Below are positions 38,417 through 49,700 of a stretch of DNA of 64,000 nt, piece by piece. A program made the position numbers and the translations under genes. Below the pieces are notes generated by a model that ran no database searches, was not told the origin of the DNA, and worked only from the letters and a program-made list of their open reading frames with translations. Positions within the stretch are counted from its first letter, which is position 1; each line of letters starts with the position of its first letter. Origin of the DNA: Hybos culiciformis (lineage: Eukaryota > Arthropoda > Insecta > Diptera > Hybotidae); NCBI GenBank assembly GCA_964007475.1, contig OZ023274.1, positions 72,613,303 through 72,677,302 on the forward strand. The letters run 5' to 3'.

Positions 38417-38646
38417 GTACTAGCATAGATTAAGAACACACATAGATTGTTAGCTTCATACAACATTATTTTTGGTATTTTTATGTGAATGTGTTAGTAA
38501 AACAAAATAAAATACGTGATAATTATTAATGTATGAAAAGAATTTTATTTAGTTTTACTAACACCTTCACATAAAAATACCAAAAAAGGCTGAAAAAATG
38601 TTGTATGAAGCTATAAATCTTTCTATATTCTTAATCTATGGTACTA
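38417..38646. mobile_element. ~230-bp foldback element with ~100-bp arms
   Basis: The left arm is 38417-38514 and the right arm 38541-38646, separated by about 26 bp. Matching blocks include CATAGATTAAGAA/TTCTTAATCTATG, TAGCTTCATACAACAT/ATGTTGTATGAAGCTA and GGTATTTTTATGTGAA/TTCACATAAAAATACC, with TTAGTAAAAC...TAAAAT continuing into the loop. Small indels separate the blocks. The ends carry ACTAG on both sides. No frame is present. The structure fits a foldback MITE; no certain target duplication can be read. A transcript would form a long imperfect hairpin. Confidence 0.82.
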
Positions 38647-39161
38647 GTTAGAACGCCTATATTAAAATAAAATTTAAAACAACTTTAATATCCAGTGCAA
38701 TACGATAATACTAATAACTCATATAAGTTGAAAAACAAAAAAGAAAAATTTTTAAATATTAATCTCTTCTCTCATTTTCATTTCGTCAAACAATAATGTG
38801 AACAAGACTATAATATGTATTTTGGATTAAAGAATTTAATATTTAGTTTAAATATTATGTTGTTTACATATTATGTATGTCTATACATTTCTAAATTTAG
38901 CATTAATATTCAAATGTATAATTATGTAAAGTTTTCAATTGCATAAATTTTGATCATAAAACAAATTTAAGGTTATTATCTTTTTAAAGAATAGAATTAA
39001 TTTAAATTTCGTTCAAAAAATTTAATGTTAGCGAATTGATTTCGTTAATTTGGTCGGCAAGCATGAGTCTAATATCCTAAAAAGCACTTATACTTACTAT
39101 AATATAAACAATTGAATCGAAACATCAATATATATAAGTATATTTTTTTTTTTTTATTAAA

Positions 39162-39245
39162 GTTACCAAATCACTAGGTGGGATACCTTTTATACTAAAG
39201 AAGTATGGATTTGGTAATGAGGACAGGAAGCTTAGACGGGATTAA
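39162..39245 (+). pseudogene. Coding-like 27-codon remnant (exon or transposon scrap)
   Basis: The frame VTKSLGGIPFILKKYGFG then NEDRKLRRD and a stop sits in a distinctly GC-richer patch. It is preceded by a polypyrimidine run and ATTAAAG, which could act as a splice acceptor. It also contains the inverted pair TTACCAAATC (39163-39172) and GATTTGGTAA (39208-39217). There is no start codon and no family that I recognise. It could be a terminal exon or part of a decayed mobile element linked to the hairpin that follows. Confidence 0.25.
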
Positions 39246-39333
39246 AAAGTGGGACAGTTAGTATAGGTAATCATTTACACTTTTCTTAAAACGTCGTTAC
39301 CGGTTAATTAGTTTCCCACTCCCACTTTTTATT
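39241..39333. repeat. Small inverted-repeat element (AAAAAGTGGGA arms)
   Basis: ATTAAAAAGTGGGA (39241-39254) pairs with TCCCACTTTTTATT (39320-39333), with 11 of the bases perfect. A second TCCCAC sits just inside the right arm. The interior (TAGTATAGGTAATC, CGTCGTTACCGG) has no frame. The total length is about 93 bp, so it may be a very small MITE or a stable RNA hairpin. Confidence 0.55.
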
Positions 39334-39339
39334 GTTTAG

Positions 39340-41040
39340 TTTTAAAAATTCTTAATACTTTTCGCTAACATATTTACATAGATTAATTCATTTATTATAT
39401 AACTATATATGGTTATAATTTTCTATAACTGTTCAATTGAATATTATTTCCAGATAATCCATATATATTGAAATAAACCCTTTTCAGTTTTAAATTTTTT
39501 GACATTTTATCAGACAAACAAAAAAAAAACACTGAAGTATATAATATTTAATTAAAAATCTAGAACAATCATTCGTATATTCATAAATGTTTATGATCTG
39601 CGGCAAATCAATTTAAAAAAATCATATATATTAAAAATAAAATAAATTAAATATAATTCAGTTACTAAATGTAAAAAATATAAAAAAAAAAAAATAATAA
39701 TACATAAAAAAAAAATAATTTTATTCCATATCATGCTTTCATCGCATAGCTTTTATTATTATGTGCATGCATTAAATTTTAAAGCTTCCAAATTTATTCA
39801 ATTATTAAAAAGGAATTTAAATGTCCTTTTGTTTTTAATTTAATTTTCATTTTTTATTTTTGCTATTGCTCTCAATTATTCCTTTTATTTTGCTTTAGCG
39901 TACAAATTTTTACGACACCACAAAAATTGTTTATTAAAAATTTATCATTTATTGAGAAAATTTCATTCAGTAGACAATCAAAAATATAAAATTTTCATGA
40001 ATGTCATACGATCAAACAAACAAGAAAAAAGTCATTAAAATATATAGTTGTTGTACTAAATGGATATGGTTGAAAATTTTATATAATTAATATGATTTTT
40101 CTTTCTTTCAAATTCATTTCACTGATGTGTTAAATCAACTTTCAATCAATTTGTGAAAACTTTATGTACAGTGTTTTCACAGGATTCAAAAGTTTTGGAA
40201 ATTTTGACCGAATTAACTAATTTTTTTTTTTATTGTTCATATGAGTGAGTAAATCCTTTATTGCTTAGTTTTTAGTATTTCACTAATCGTCCGATAACAA
40301 AATTTACATGAGAATGGATAATTTTTTATTAATTGAAAAAAATGGTTCAAAATATGGTTTAGTAAATTTAAAAAGCAATTACTTCGAATCAATATAAATC
40401 AAGCTTTCATTAAAAATTTAAATTTGTTTTTGGCATGGTACCGCAAAATATTTTATTTTCAATAGAATATTAATTTATCTTTCAGACGACATAAATGAAT
40501 TAAAATATTAAAATAATAAGCATTGCATAGCTTTATTATTCAAAAGAAAACTGGGAAAAAAAGGGTTGGAAATTCTTTTCTATTTTTGTTTATGCCGCAA
40601 TTCAAATAGCTTTATTTTCTTCGTACAAAACATATTATATTCGTTATACAATTTGCCAAAGCCAAAAAAAAAAAAAAAAAATAAAAATAACAATACAATA
40701 TTTAACTCATTTCATTTATAATTTTAGAATAATATGAATAAAATTAAAGACAAACAATGAAATTTTTAATTCACTATTTCAGTCCTATTAGACTTAAAGC
40801 CACATTAATTCTATGTACATGAATAAGAAATTTATGAAAATTTTATAAATTGATAATTACTTTTTATTGTTTATAAATTTTGAATTATAATGTTTTCATC
40901 TTGTAAGAGCTAATTGTTCCTTTAAAAACAAAAATTAAATTTTAGTTGGCATAAATGGAAAATTTTCAGAAATATAGAAAATTTTTAAAATAAAATAGAT
41001 TCTCAAAAATCTTTTTGGATAATATGAAGGGTTGAATTTC
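39340..41040. other. AT-rich non-coding stretch
   Basis: No gene or repeat boundary is recognised. Long poly-A runs are present near 40660-40682. Confidence 0.6.
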
Positions 41041-41052
41041 CATTAACCAAAA

Positions 41053-41209
41053 TTGTGTCGATGTTTATCAAACCGCGTCTATTCCATTTTTTTTTTTAAA
41101 TTTAAAAATAGCAAAAACTGATAGCACATTCGAAGACGAATCCAACGATGTATTATACTCATTTTTTTTGAAAAGTGGAATTGACGAGTTTTGATAAACA
41201 TCGACACAA
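41053..41209. mobile_element. 157-bp MITE with ~36-bp inverted termini and 9-10-bp direct flanks
   Basis: The left end TTGTGTCGATGTTTATCAAA and right end TTTGATAAACATCGACACAA are perfectly inverted over 20 bp and continue with few mismatches through CGTC-ATTCCA. Directly outside are TTAACCAAAA (41043-41052) and TTAACAAAA (41210-41218), a near-perfect 9-10-bp direct repeat consistent with a target duplication. A duplication of 9-10 bp would point toward the Mutator/MULE group. The interior is AT-rich without a frame. Short minus-strand frames running through it are incidental. Confidence 0.83.
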
Positions 41210-41219
41210 TTAACAAAAT

Positions 41220-44080
41220 TAATTGAAAAAAAAAACATTGAATTGAATGTTGAAGTAAAAAAAAAAAATATGTCTAATTCATATTGCTTAGGAACACTCA
41301 ATATACGTTTTCCAAACATATCTTCTAAGATTTCTTTTAACTTTATTTAGTTTATAACACATTTTAAAGGATCAAAACATTGCTTGTTTAAAGTCATTTA
41401 CATAATACCGAAAATAAATAATTTTTTTATGTAAATTGTGTGTGCCGTGTACATATATTGAAAAAGAACCCACAAAGCATATAATATAAAATTAGCTTGA
41501 TTTTTCATATAAAACTGTTGTTCCATGAAAATCAAACGAAATTCAATATTTTTAAATCTGATTATTATTATTATATTTTTTTTGAATTGATTTGAAGATT
41601 CAAATATCTATAATCATTTAAGGAATATCTATACTATGTACTTATTCATACATATAATATAAAAAAATTTATATAAGTGTTATTATTATTATTATTAAAA
41701 AAAATTTATGCAAAGCATAATCCTATCAGGATAATCAAACAATATGTTATGTACCTTATATATATGTATATAGTTAGTATACAAAAGATAAAAATTTATT
41801 TAATATTTTTTATTAGAAAATATTGTACCTACATTCATATGTACAATATATATGTATAAAGTATGAAACAAAATATGAATAAAGTAGTATAAGGTTGTTG
41901 CAAAGATACGATGTGAATATTGGTTCATCAATAATTGTGTTCATTTTTAATTAAAAATACTGAATAAGCAAAATAAAGAAAAATGTTAGATAATTAATCA
42001 GTTTTGTAAATATTTAGGTAAAAAAAATAACTGCGAGGATTTGTAAATTGACAGATGTTGAGAAACTTGAACAATCGATCTAATATACAAATATGAAGGT
42101 AGAATTGAATTTCCACCAAATGAGGTAAAATTATAGCTTATACATATAAATAATTCTTTTACTGTTTAGAAAATAAGCGTGAACATTTCATCTCACATTT
42201 ATATATTTTAAAAAAAAAAAAGATAAATTTTGTTTATTGACTTGACATTAAACTGTCAAGGTAAGTTTCAAATAAAAAAATATGTACAAAGTGTGAATAA
42301 AATTTCACGGATGATGATTTAAAATCACATGAGATTATATCAATCCTCTTATCATATATACATATAGAGGGGAAATCCTTGTGACAAAAGAATTCATGTT
42401 GAAAATATTCATTTTAGTTTTATCCCATGAACCAACAAAAAATCCTAAAATAATTTCACTATATAGAGTTATTTTTATTAAATATTCTGAGAGAGAAAAT
42501 CTTTATTTCCGTTTTCCGCAGTTGAGGAAGTTGTATATTTGACTTTTAATAGAAATATGTCGGTCCAAAACTTAAATCATAATAAAACTTCCTTCACGTA
42601 TAATAAATAATAATAATAAAATAAATAAAGTATAAGTATATGTATTTCAAACATTATTTTATATAATTCTATATTTTAGGAATTTTATTTTTATATTTCT
42701 AAAAATCTAAAGTCTCTGTTTATTCGTCGTTTATACGGTATTGTAAATTTGTGGCCATTTCCAGTTTATATGATGGTATAATATTTTTTGAATGCACAAA
42801 TTTTTAATTTATTTTTTTTTTTTTTTTCACAAAAAAATTAAATTGGATTTTATTTTCATAAAAACAAAAATACCAACATTGATTAATTTTCACGGAAGCA
42901 TTTCTCTTAATTTTACAATGTAATAAAAAAAATATAAAAGTGACAGATGTCAAAGTTGAAAACTTTTTTTATTTTTAATTCGTGTACAATTTACATAGAT
43001 ATACATAAATTTCCGGCAAATGGGTTAAAAGAGTTAAGTATTGTTTTTTAAGGTTTTTCTTATTTTATACAACGAACAGACTACCGAATTATTTTCGGAT
43101 ATTGAGTTGTTCTTGGATAGTTCTGGAATTGTCCTAGATTAGCTAATCATTTTATTTAATTTTTTATTTAATTTTTTTTTTTTAATTATTAATCTATTTT
43201 TGAAATAAAATACTGAAAAATAATTCTTTTTTTAGTCTTATGAACGCTCGTTTATTAATCAATCAATTTTGTGTCAGTCAACTTATTTTCTTATTTTCTT
43301 CTTAAAAATTTTCTTAAATATAATATCCTGCACTATTAATAAATACCAACATAATGTAACAGTAAATAAAGTAAATAATGTTTAAAATTTGTTTTTGTCA
43401 AAATTTAATTCCAAAATAAACGAAAATCCAAAAAAAAAAACTAATTTCAAGCTATTGTCAAGCGCAATGTAGCATAATGAAAAAGATATATAATATTTAT
43501 ATATTTTGTTCTGAATTAAACATATGTTTTTATTGTAAAAAATGAACTTAAATTACTTATTTTTTCTAAATAAAATTTATATTTGTAATAAAAAACATTA
43601 AAAAAAAGGAAAAATATACACATTATATAGTTTTTTTTTTTTATTATAAAGTAAGTAATTCATTGCTACTATAATTACATCAAAGAAATATAAATTCTGG
43701 GGTATAATTATTTAAAAATATATAAGACACATATTATATATATTAAATTTTTTATTCAAGTAATAAAGATACAACGAACTTGAAATAAATTTAATATTTT
43801 TTTCATAAAAATATACATTTAAGAAAAATTAATTTTTTGTATAGATACACAGAGACTATAAAATGGAAAATGAAATCAAGTGTACCTACTATCACATCAC
43901 AGTTCAGTTCAGCATACTTATTTTGTTCGTCTTCTATACTTTTTAAAATTTAAATAATAAAACTCAAATTAATATATAATTTTTTACTTGGAAATTGTAC
44001 ATTTAACCTAAAAAAAAAGGAACTTTTTATTTCATTAAAAATTAAGTAATATTTTACATAAAAAATTTATTTAAGAATAT
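41220..44080. other. AT-rich non-coding stretch
   Basis: No gene is recognised. It holds (ATT)n at about 41680-41696, (AAT/AAAT)n at about 42604-42630 and frequent poly-T runs. Confidence 0.6.
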
Positions 44081-44081
44081 A

Positions 44082-44705
44082 CAGTGTAAGCTCTCGAAAA
44101 AGAACTTAAAATAAATAGAAATAGATATCAGAATCTTAAGGTCACCGATTTTTTAGATATTATTTTTAATCAATTACTTTTATTTTGAGTACACGATAAA
44201 TCAGTTCTATTTATTTTAAGTTCTTTTGCTCTGTATAAAGAAAGCTCTTAATAACGTAAACCTCGTTATATAATTTTTTTCCCCGGTTTTAAGAATTCTA
44301 TATTCTATATTTCTACAACAAACATTCTCTATAACAAAATGAGAACAACTTAGTGAATGCTTGTTTTGTCCTTATATCGAAGCACTAGTTTATAAAATCG
44401 GGCCTCAGCCGTTGTTGGGCTTCATTTCTATGTACGGCGTGGATTCCAAAAATGGTCACCATTATTTTTTATTAAAATTCGTTTTCTAGATATTCTAAAA
44501 AAACCCATTTTTCGACACTTTTTTCCTCAAAAATTAATAAAAACATATTTACCAATGTCTTTAAAGAAATTTTCTTAATGAAACGAAATTTTTCATAATT
44601 CTCTTTAAAGAAATCTTTCTATAACGAAATTGATCACCATTCCTTATAACGAAAATCTATTTATAAGATTTTTTTTGTCGAACACGTTGTAGAGAGATTG
44701 TACTG
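44082..44705. mobile_element. 624-bp Tc1/mariner/pogo-like relic with TA flanks
   Basis: The left end CAGTGTAAGCTCTCG and the reverse complement of the right end, CAGTACAATCTCTCTACAACG, share CAGT..AA.CTCTC and are each flanked by TA (44080-44081 and 44706-44707), as in Tc1/mariner-class insertions. The right part contains several (A/T)TAACGAAA blocks typical of pogo-like subterminal regions (from memory). A GC-richer core at 44390-44460 has only short frames. Near the left end, a 23-bp perfect inverted pair (44098-44120 and 44205-44227) forms its own hairpin. No transposase is readable. The left and right ends match only over short stretches, so decay or a nested insertion is possible. Confidence 0.6.
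44098..44227. repeat. 23-bp perfect inverted repeat inside the mariner-like relic
   Basis: AAAAGAACTTAAAATAAATA continuing to GAA (44098-44120) is the exact reverse complement of 44205-44227. The enclosed ~84 bp is AT-rich with one GGTCACCG. This may be a separate small foldback insertion within, or the true subterminal hairpin of, the surrounding element. Confidence 0.8.
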
Positions 44706-44709
44706 TATA

Positions 44710-46700
44710 TATACAACTTTTCCTTTTATATATTTTTTTCCTTTTTTTTTATTTTTTTATTTTTTATTAATAACAAAACGGTATAAAATTATTATAAAAT
44801 TTATTGATTTGAAGTTTTTTTTTTTTCTAATAAAATATTCAATGAAAATGTACTTATACTTATAATACTACATGCTGTTGTTGTTATTGAAGTAAAAAAA
44901 AATGTGTATATATTATATTATATATAGCAGGTACATAATAGCTGTATCTAACGAATAAAAGTACTAAATTAACAATATGACAACAAAAAACGCACCATAT
45001 TCGTTTTTAACTTGAATACAATTTTTATAAAAATATATAATTTTTTTTATGTAGTAATGGTATAGAAAAAAAAAGGATTCAATTCTGCAGAAAATCATAC
45101 AAAATAATAAAAAGAAATTTGAATTTTCAATAAAACAAATTACAACTGATACTATGTGATCAGTATAGTAATATTTACCTCACTTCATATTAAAACCTAT
45201 AAGCAACTACTAAAACACTTAGTTAATACATATTATAAAACTTATAATCGGTTCTAGTTATGTTTATCGAGTCTGAGTTCTTTCCTCTGTGATTGCACTA
45301 ACACTAAATGAATAAACATTATATCTTTAATTTGCATTAATTTTTTTTAATTAATTAAATTAAAAATGTATATAAAAAAAAATAATTTTTATAATTCAAG
45401 TGATCTTAATGTTATTAAGAAGATTTATGTTTTTTTATATACACTGCAATTTATTTTTAATGTTTGTTTTCAGTGTAAAATCAAAATTTATGGTATTATA
45501 AAATTTTTAATCAAAATTCTATGTTTGCATTTTTATGTCAATTATATAATAACCACAAGGATATTCACCGTAGCTTTATGAAATTTATTTTCGAGAAACT
45601 ATTATTTCGTAAAGACAAAATTTTAACTTTAGTCATTATTTCATTAACAAATTAATTTTTTTCTTTTTTAATTATAGAAAAAAAATTAATGTTATAATTA
45701 TATGTACACTGGTTCTTACATTTAAGGTTTTAATGCGAAAATGTATGTTATTGTTATAGATTTGTTAATAATGTTATCTAAGCTATAATAATATAATTGA
45801 ATTGAAAAATCTTGAATATTAAAGGTATGTCTAGTCTAGACATAATTTTTTATTAAAATACAGTCAAGATTAAATAAAAATTAACTTTAATGATAATAAT
45901 TTAGTTTTCTTTGCAAAATTGTGAAAAATCATTATTACTGAATATATTCGATAAATAATCTCTTCGATAGTCCCCAATGCTTGAAATTTTGTTTAATTAA
46001 ATTTTAAATTTTGTTCAATTAAATATTAATCCCCAAATTCAAAAAATGCTAAGGACGTAACTTCAATTAACTAATTCAAAAATAATTTTTATTTTTTGTT
46101 TATATTTTTGGATAAATTTTCGAAAAGTTCACATCTTCTATCTTTAAACACAGTCTTGAAAATTTTAATTCATATACGATTCGCAAGCTTTGATAATTCT
46201 TTCAGAATTCAATCAAAAACAATTGTGTAAAAAGTAATTTGTAATTTTTTTTATTATCACAATACAACTTTTTATTTTATATTTTTTTTATTTTTAGGTG
46301 AAAATTACAGAACAAATTCTAGAAGAGTGTATACATTTTTATTTTCAATATCGTATTTCCTTTATTTTTTATTTTAAGTAAATAATGAAAAATATATAAA
46401 ACAACAAAGCTGTAAATTCTTTTCTGGTTTCCTTAATCCGATAATGATTTTTCGAATATATAAATTTCGACGACATAACTAACACAGGAGCTATTAATAA
46501 TAATTTTATATTAATATAAATTGAACACAACGATTTATTTCTTTGTTCCCTATATTTAAAAACTTTTTTCATGAAATTTGTACAAATATACAATTTTACA
46601 TAGTTAGAATGAATTAGAAAATATTTTTGTTAACCCTGTTTTTATGAGTTTATGTTCCGGAAATTGTTTGAGTCAAAATAAATCCCATTATTTTTTAAAT
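44710..46700. other. AT-rich non-coding stretch
   Basis: No gene is recognised. Short Phe/Ile/Lys-rich frames (for example 45366-45581 and 46369-46593) look like chance. Confidence 0.55.
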
Positions 46701-46709
46701 TCTTTTCAG

Positions 46710-46783
46710 GGTTTATGAAACAAAATTTAATAGAAAAGAATGAAGAAGATCTAAGCCTTATGCTTATTCGTCTTGGAAAGTGA
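46710..46783 (+). CDS. Possible terminal exon (22 codons after a good splice acceptor)
   Basis: A pyrimidine-rich tract ending TTCTTTTCAG (to 46709) is a strong splice-acceptor match. Directly after it comes a frame MKQNLIEKNEEDLSLMLIRL followed by Gly, Lys and stop at 46783. Its composition is acidic and mixed, unlike flanking frames. The peptide end (RLGK-stop) superficially recalls amidated neuropeptide ends, but I see no dibasic cleavage layout and no upstream exon, so this resemblance should carry little weight. It may be the last exon of a gene whose earlier exons lie to the left, or chance. Confidence 0.2.
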
Positions 46784-46789
46784 CAAATA

Positions 46790-49700
46790 TTCTAGAAGAA
46801 ATAAATACCAAATTGACGAAAGAATCAGAAAAAAAATTTCAATAAGCAAATCAAAATAACTTGAAATAAATGTATTTTATTACTTTTTTTTCAGTGTTTT
46901 AATTCAAATAAAATATTATTATTAAAAATAAAAATTAAAAAAGAAAAACATATTCATTTCCCTAATAAAAAAAAAACCAATAAAGAATATTCGCCATAAA
47001 CACTCTCAAGAGCCCACTTAAAGATATTTAAATTGAATTTCTTTTTAAAAACATAACCATAGGGAATTAATTTAGAAGCAACAACAACAACAAGAACCAC
47101 AAAAGAAAAACATAGTTTAATGATGATTACTTTTTAATGGAAATGCAATTTTCCATTAATAAACGAATATAATATTCTTTATTAAAAATTCAATTGATTT
47201 CTTACAAAAATAAAAAAAAAACAAAAATAATGTTTTCATTTTAAAAATAAATAAATAAAAAGTTTAATTTAATTTTAGTTTTTTCTTTTTTCGCCTTTGT
47301 TTATATTTAATTTTCCATTTAGTGTTAGGACTGGTTAGGAGTTTTTTTCAGTTTTCTAAATAAAAAATATATTCAATTAAATTTTTTTTTTTTAAATAAA
47401 CATAATTAGAATTAAATATAGTTTTCTATTGATTTATTTTTCTATCTATGCGGTAATTTATTATTTTTGTTAATTTGCTTGAAGTAAGACAAAATTTATT
47501 TTTATACAAATATTACATATAAGTTAATTGTCAGCGACATGTATGAATATAGGTATATAAATATTTCAATATTCGTTGACTGATCAGAAAATTTAGTTCA
47601 AATGAATTTATTTTAAATGATTTAATTTTTTAATTGAAAATTAAATTTATTTTTTAATTTTAATAACAAATTTTAATATTAAAAGTTAAAAAAAAAGTAT
47701 AATATATGTATGAACATTCAACTTTTTGCACTTGGTTAAACAAAAAAGGATACAAAAAAGTTTTCAAAAGAAAACGTAACTCTCTGAATTTGATGTCCTT
47801 TGACAGTAAATGGAAAACGTTCGCTCACATAAGTTTATTGTCCTTTTAATTTTTTTAAATATATAAAACATTTCTTATATACAATTGGTTTACAATTATC
47901 TTATGTTTACAATAATTTCGTTTAGATTTTCGACAAAAGAGAAAATTTTAATTTTGGTGTACAAAATTGTAATTCTATTTAACTGTTTGAGACGTTTGAG
48001 ATATTTGCAAAATGTTTTGTTCACGAAAAAAGAAAAATATTGCAAAAATATAGAAAGCACAAAAATTTCATTAAACACACTTCGATTTTGCTTTCATCCG
48101 AGGTCGAGAGTAAATGTATGAAAGAAAAATCTATGAAAAAATATATTTCTTTTAAATTCTAATAAAATAAAGATAAAAATCTAAATTCTGACCGGCTCAC
48201 GTAATGCCGCAACATTATTTTTAGAATCCGATTTTGCAGGAAAAGCTTTGAAAAAACTACTCACTTTTTCGAGACATCTTTAGCAACAAAAATCCTTTTG
48301 ATTTACTACAATCGACTTTAAAATTCGTCAATTTGAATCCAAAACTCGTACAAAACCTACTTTAAAATTTATGTCAAAATATAAGTAATTTATAGAAGGT
48401 TATTTAAAGGAACAAATTCTTTGCTTGTTTTTTTCTAAACGAAATCAAACAACTTATTAAAAATAAATCGTAAAGAAAAGTAACGAAGAAAAATCACACT
48501 TAAAGTGAGAGCGAGACAATCTTTTGTTGACAAAAATTTGTTCTTAGTAAACTTCAATAGATTACATATTTTTTTGGTTATGCTCATATCATTGAGAATT
48601 CAAACTTCTTCAGAATGAAATGATAATTATTCTTTAAAAATTATTCCTTCATTTTCCACTGAAAATTGTGTTACACTTGCAAGAAAGAGGCCCTTATATA
48701 CATTACATATATTTTACAACATAAAAAGTAATTAACAATTCATCATAATATGCTTTGATTTCTTCACTTTAATGTAATTTTCCTTCTGACATTTATTTTA
48801 TTCCGAAAAAAATTAATTCTTTTGAATACTATATATATGTATGTACTATTTTATGTATAAGTGATTTTCGACTTTTGTTTTTCCTGTATTAATTTTCCAG
48901 GACATTATATTCAATATTCATTTAAAATAAAAATATGTATTTTTTTTTTTCCAATTAATAATTCAACAAAATATTTTTTTTTTTTTCGAACTGATATGAA
49001 AAATAAACAAATTCACACATTGAAAAAGAAAAAACTATAAAAAACTATAAAAACTATGTATTTATTATAAAGGTTAGTATACAATTTATCATTTTTCATG
49101 AAAATTGACAAGACACTGTTTTTTATTTACTTTTTTTATGTTGTTTTTTTTTTTCTTTTATGTTTTTCACATCATATTTTTTGTATTTTTTTAAACATAA
49201 ATATCCTAAATATAACGTTTATTTTTGTATTTTATTTTATTTTTTTTTGTTTTGGTCCACACAGCTAAAAACAAACATAAGATATAAATATCTTAAAAAA
49301 AAATAATTGATGAATTATTTTTTAAATATAAATAAAGAAAAAAAAATATTTATGTTTTTTTATGTTTTGTTTATTTTTATGTTTTATTTTTGTTTTTAAT
49401 ATTTTTATTATTTTTTTTTTTGTTTTTAATTTTTTTAAGAACTAATTTTCATTGCGTGTACGTAGAGTTTAACGGTACAATATTAACTGAAAGAATATAG
49501 AAATTTTCTTAAAATGTACACACAAAAAAAAAAAAAAAAAGGAAAAACTGTGGTGAGCTTTTCTTTTAGTATGGAAAATTTTTTTTTTTTTATTTTCATA
49601 TATAGATAAAATTATTTTCCTTGCACAACACACACACGCATCTGTTCAAAATACACCACAGACTTATTTTTCTTTTTTTTTAGTTATCTTCTGTGATATT

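Noticed and set aside
41068..41319. 83-codon minus-strand frame
   Set aside because: It spans the right half of the 157-bp MITE and its flank; composition and position indicate an incidental frame.
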